A stretch of 64,000 nt of DNA from Heterotrichella gracilis (lineage: Eukaryota > Sar > Xanthophyceae > Tribonematales > Xanthonemataceae), in contig JAULBX010011101.1 of the NCBI GenBank assembly GCA_032358255.1, positions 41,879-105,878 of the forward strand, written 5' to 3'. Position 1 is the first letter of the stretch; every line of letters begins with the position of its first letter. A program made the translations under genes and the position numbers. The notes beneath the pieces are model-generated. The model did not search any database, had not been told where the DNA came from, and worked only from the letters and a program-made list of their open reading frames with translations. Shown piece after piece: positions 60,300 through 64,000 of this stretch.

Positions 60300-62119
60300 T
60301 GGGGAATGGAGGAGGGAGGGATGGGGGGGCGCAGTGGGTCAACTTGCACAACAAGGAGTACGTAGAATCTCATTGTTGGAACTGTAACAGTACGCACCAA
60401 CCACCTGGTTTTTAGAATGCACAGCCAATATGCTGGAAAACCCCAATTGGTTGAAACCCTAGAGTGGCTAGGGTTTGTTGCATTCTAGGAGGCAGCGGCA
60501 CATGTGTGGCGGCCCGTTGAAGGGTATGTTGGTGATTGCTTGTCATGATCTTATGTCATCGCTCAAACCACCTCCTCAGGTTTCAAACCCTGCTTTGTAG
60601 TGTGTGACCGACATCTGGATTCGGCTGTTTCTTTCAAAGTTACGATTTTACGCTTTAATTTTGCCCCTTCCCGGGGACCAAAGGTAGATCTAGCTCCAGG
60701 GACTCTGCGCTGCGCCTCTCCTTTCCTTTTTTATTATGATAGCATGCATCATCCATCCCTTACAAATGGTTGTTTTTGCTCAGCGGCTGTGCCTTTTTTG
60801 TGCTCCTTCTTGTGACACAGCTCGCTTTTTCCCTTGTGTGCTGCGGCAAGCACTTGATTCTATTATCACACGAGGTCATGGTCCTTGCAGTTTCTTGTAT
60901 TTTAGAGGCCAGTCGTGTTTTCCCCCTGTTCTCTGCCACCAGCATTCTCTTTTCTGTTTCCTTTTGCAAAGGGAAACAGGGACCTTCGCCTCCAAGTAGA
61001 GTATGGATTTGTAGGCCTAGCCCTAACCATGTTGAAGCCTAGCCCTATACACCAATACTAGTACGGTGCGCCTACTAGTACGGTGTGCAGAAAGAGTTTT
61101 TGCAACACTGTGAACGAGTTTGCTGCACATCTTTCAAGGTGCCAGTGCGCGTTTCACAGTCAATGGTAGGACACCGCCTTGGGACCTGCTGGTCTGGTGG
61201 ACGATCTAGGTAAGACGCTTGTACTAGCATTTGAGGTATTGTGGATCTTAGATACGCACTCATTATGTTGGCCCCTGGAACTGCTTTTTTTAAGGGGTTG
61301 TAAACCCATTCCCTGGTTGGCTACACAATAGTGGATATTTAGCTAAGTGGATGCAGGGCGCATCTCTGTAACGGTACCGATTTGCCTGGCAAATATACGT
61401 GGGAGCCAATGGGAACCTCTGGCCAAAGGATGCTTAGGCTCTTAAAGCGGCTGCATACAACAGGAGCGGCTCGTGCCACGCAGTGTGGGTTACTGAACCC
61501 TCATGAGGGTTCTTGTGGCTTGCCTGCCAACTTCCTCAACATGAACGGAGCACGCCTGATACTTCACTTCCCAGCCGGCCTCAGTCCATTCAATACGCGT
61601 TCACGGAGAAAACCCTGCCTCCTCTTCGCTGTACAGCCCTTCTCCACGTCGCCCACTTGCATCAGGCGCTTGTCGACGCGCGCCCACCCACCCCGTGCAT
61701 GCATATGCCCGGTTCCTATATGCGAAAACACTAGCCAGCCGTGCAAACGGTATGCCCTATTTCCAGTTTCCAAAACGTCCCTAAGGTCATATATACCTCT
61801 CTTTGGTATATATATCTGTTGTTTAGTTTAGCTTTTGGCTGCGCTGTAGTTTTAGCTAACCTTTTGCACCTCGCCCACCAGCCATGGAGCACCGAGTATG
61901 CCTCCAGCGCAGTGCGCTAAGCCAGGGGCACACAAAACACCAGGTGCGCTACAAAAAGCCTCGTGCTTGCCATATCCAAACCACAAACGGTGCTTTAATT
62001 GCCAAATCAGCGTATGTCACACACACAACCCCTCAGCTAGCCATCCCCTCGTCCCCATTAACCCCCCTTCCGCCCCACAGCCCTCTACAACCCCCACCCG
62101 CCTCCACCCCACCACCTCG

Positions 62120-64000
62120 ATGCACCGCCGCCTAGCATGGCCCGCACCAGCAAACCCTACAGGGTGTGTGCGGAACCCTAGGCACCGCCTGAGCGCAGCG
62201 GCATACCCTTCAGGGTTTGGCCCAAACACCTTGCGTGTTGCCAGTACCTGGCGGGTGGGGATGAGTGGCCGGTCTCGCCCAGGCGTGGCGGTGGCATTGA
62301 TGGGGAGCAATGAACCTGGTACGTCCAGTTATTATTATCATCATTACTATTACTATAAAATGTTACCCATATACATAGGTCGGGCCAGGCATGGTGATGG
62401 CGTCATCGAAGAGCAGTCACTCTACCACCAGCACAGTAGAATGGTATTATATATAATATTTATATATCCTGTTTACATATTGTGTCTACTCGCTCTGTTA
62501 ATATCAAATTACATATTACTTGCATTACTGAATTTATCGTATTATAGTTGTTTATGTCTTGTGATGGACCACGAGGGGGGGTGGGCTGTTTTCCCTGGGT
62601 GTGGGCACCTGCCACTGCACTTTGCGTTTGGCGTCACTCCTTCACTTGTCCCTGTGCTTGACCGGCCGTTCTGGCTGGTCGGTGCCGTGGTGCGAGCCAG
62701 TGGCCCCTGAACTCCGCCTTTGTGCGTCCCCTTTCTTTCTTTCTTTCTGTCCCTATCACATGCCCCCCCCCGCAACTGGACATGGGGAGCAAGCAGGGTG
62801 GGGGTTTACCCATGCTCTGGGAAGGGGCAGGCCACGCTGTTTTGGGGCTAGGGGCTAGGGTTTAGGGTTTATGTGCACAGGGCATGACCCTTAGCGAGGG
62901 GCCACAGGTCTCGGGTTCAACCAGTAGAGGGCTCCCAGGTTCGGTGTCATCAGGATGTTAATATATAACCTAGAAATTGAAGACCCCTGGTGCACATTCC
63001 TGGTTTATGTTTTACCACCCCTGGTGTCATTAGGGAAATACTTGTATGGTGGGCCTGTGCATGCGTCCGCACCAGGAGACCCTGGGTGAATTTTCAAGGG
63101 GTTGTGTGCCACGCCTGTGCAGGAGAGGAGGGCGTCAACGTCGGGAGGCGCACACGCCAGGTCACCTTCACCTGCGACAAATGCGGTGGGTACAAATACG
63201 AAACATTTATCTATCACTGTCTTTAATCCTCAAGTGCTCCTGTTGCACCATTGCGTTACCAGCCTGGCGCATTTCAAATTAATTTCGTTTGGGGACTTTA
63301 TGCAAAGTGATACCTTTACCATCCTTTATACCAAAAAACCAACTTTCATCCTCACTCACCACCCAGCTCCAGACCCTGTGCATTTTACAACTGGCTAAAC
63401 CCATGTCCTGCCACACAATTTTTAAAGCCCTAAACCCTAAAACCCTAAAACCCCAGGCTCGCTCACCACCCGCATGTTCAACCCAGGGACAGGAGCCTGG
63501 CGTTCTGCAGTGCTGGTCGTGCACAGCCGACAACATCCTAAGCCCTAAAACCCTAGTGACAAAACCCCAACCCCCTGAAACTCTACTTGTTAAACCCAGC
63601 ATTCCCATTTCCCCCCAGGTGTGTTTACCACCCACATGGTCAACCCGGCAGCCTGGGACAGCGGCCTGGTGTTTGTGCAGTGCCAAGGGGTGCACAGCGC
63701 ACAACACCTCGAACCCTATACCCTAACGTTGACACCCTATCCCCCTGACTACTACACCCTTCACCCTAAAACCCTAGTCCTTAAACCCTAATTCTCATTT
63801 CTCCGCAGGTGTGCGCACCACCCGCATGGTCAACCCGGTAGCCTGGGACAGCGGCCTGGTGTTTGTGCAGTGCAAGGGGTGCAAGGTGTGGCACAAGCTG
63901 CGGGATGAGCAGAACCTCATCGAAGAAATAGTATTCGTCGATGATGGGGACGAGAGGGAGAAGAGAGAGGAGGGGGTGAAGGGGGGGTCGGCGGCGGGTG
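62120..64000 (+). CDS. DNL-type zinc-finger protein (Zim17/HEP-like), cut by window edge
   Basis: Organellar HSP70 escort proteins of this family keep the chaperone soluble and folded. Exons: 62120-62318, 63123-63185, 63809 to the window end. Both junctions keep phase (codons G|GA and G|GT). The N terminus is Arg-rich with few acidic residues until the end of exon 1, as in a transit peptide. The zinc site is split by the second intron: CDKC at residues 84-87 and CKGC at 109-112, with the family stretch RTTRMVNP.AW and GLVFVQCKGCKVWHKL. The DNL motif is not intact (RDEQNLIEEI). An acidic tail follows (DDGDERE). The frame is open further upstream (from 61898), so the start is uncertain. Exon 1 contains two CCCTA telomere-like units in coding sequence. 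Confidence 0.88.
63425..63455. repeat. Telomere-like CCCTAAA/CCCTAAAA cluster
   Basis: Three tandem units, two of them of the 8-base CCCTAAAA type, immediately precede an exon echo. CCCTAAAA is the Chlamydomonas-type variant of the telomere unit. Confidence 0.85.
63452..63710 (+). repeat. Two echoes of the zinc-finger gene exon 3 acceptor end
   Basis: 63610-63710 copies 63800-63895 with an intact acceptor (ccccag|GTGTG) but has one extra base in TGCCAAGGGGTGC, which destroys the second CxxC. 63452-63525 is an older copy (CACCACCCGCATGTTCAACCC). CCCTAAA units occur between all copies (63537-63560, 63765-63790). Confidence 0.92.

Larger units (their letters stand above)
58770..62119. other. 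3' UTR of CIPK and intergenic sequence
   Basis: Contains the candidate poly(A) signal at 59180, a Pro/Thr-rich open frame (listed separately) and otherwise no supported gene. ORFs between 60.6 and 61.9 kb lack features. Confidence 0.4.

Noticed and set aside
62880-62950. Possible tRNA (GGGTTCAACC box-B-like)
   Set aside because: No matching acceptor stem or A box could be aligned by eye.
1-64000. CRISPR arrays, operons or prokaryotic mobile elements
   Set aside because: The window is intron-rich nuclear DNA; direct repeats found are minisatellites or exon copies without regular unique spacers.

Overview
This is a eukaryotic nuclear window, most likely from a chlorophyte green alga. The evidence is a plastid chlorophyll-synthesis gene (Mg-chelatase subunit H, 24 exons, 1,399 codons), a CBL-interacting-type protein kinase, a PSD2/PSD3-type phosphatidylserine decarboxylase with C2 and EF-hand domains, very intron-dense genes with GC-rich third positions, a TGTAA poly(A)-type signal, and plant-type telomere-like CCCTAAA/TTTAGGG heptamers scattered through introns. 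The species cannot be fixed from sequence alone.

Layout. 0-3.1 kb: a minus-strand gene for an unknown membrane-anchored secretory protein. 5.2-16.5 kb: CHLH (minus). 18.0-19.5 kb: a small secreted protein with CxxCP motifs (minus). 23.7-25.4 kb: a second unknown secretory protein (minus, 3' end unresolved). 25.4-40.3 kb: gene-poor, with decayed and shuffled coiled-coil gene fragments, a large tandem duplication, and many foldback (inverted) repeats. 40.3-42.8 kb: a coiled-coil/Gln-Glu-rich protein (minus), related to at least one decayed copy at 28.0 kb. 44.7-51.6 kb: phosphatidylserine decarboxylase (plus). 54.1-58.8 kb: CIPK/SnRK3 kinase (plus). 62.1-64.0 kb: DNL-type zinc-finger (Zim17/HEP-like) gene (plus), running off the window end.

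The genes are unrelated housekeeping and signalling genes with no operon-like logic. The common thread is how the introns are built. In at least five genes the introns carry partial copies ('echoes') of the neighbouring exon. Copies of an exon's 3' end plus its donor lie downstream. Copies of an acceptor plus an exon's 5' end lie upstream. Most are mixed with CCCTAAA-like heptamers. I propose this as the unusual system in the window: recurrent splice-site-spanning tandem duplication coupled to telomere-like repeat insertion, buffered because the spliceosome uses the outermost original sites. Exon models below were assembled by hand from frame, splice sites and phase. The CHLH, PSD and CIPK models close in frame without a gap; the others are partly tentative.
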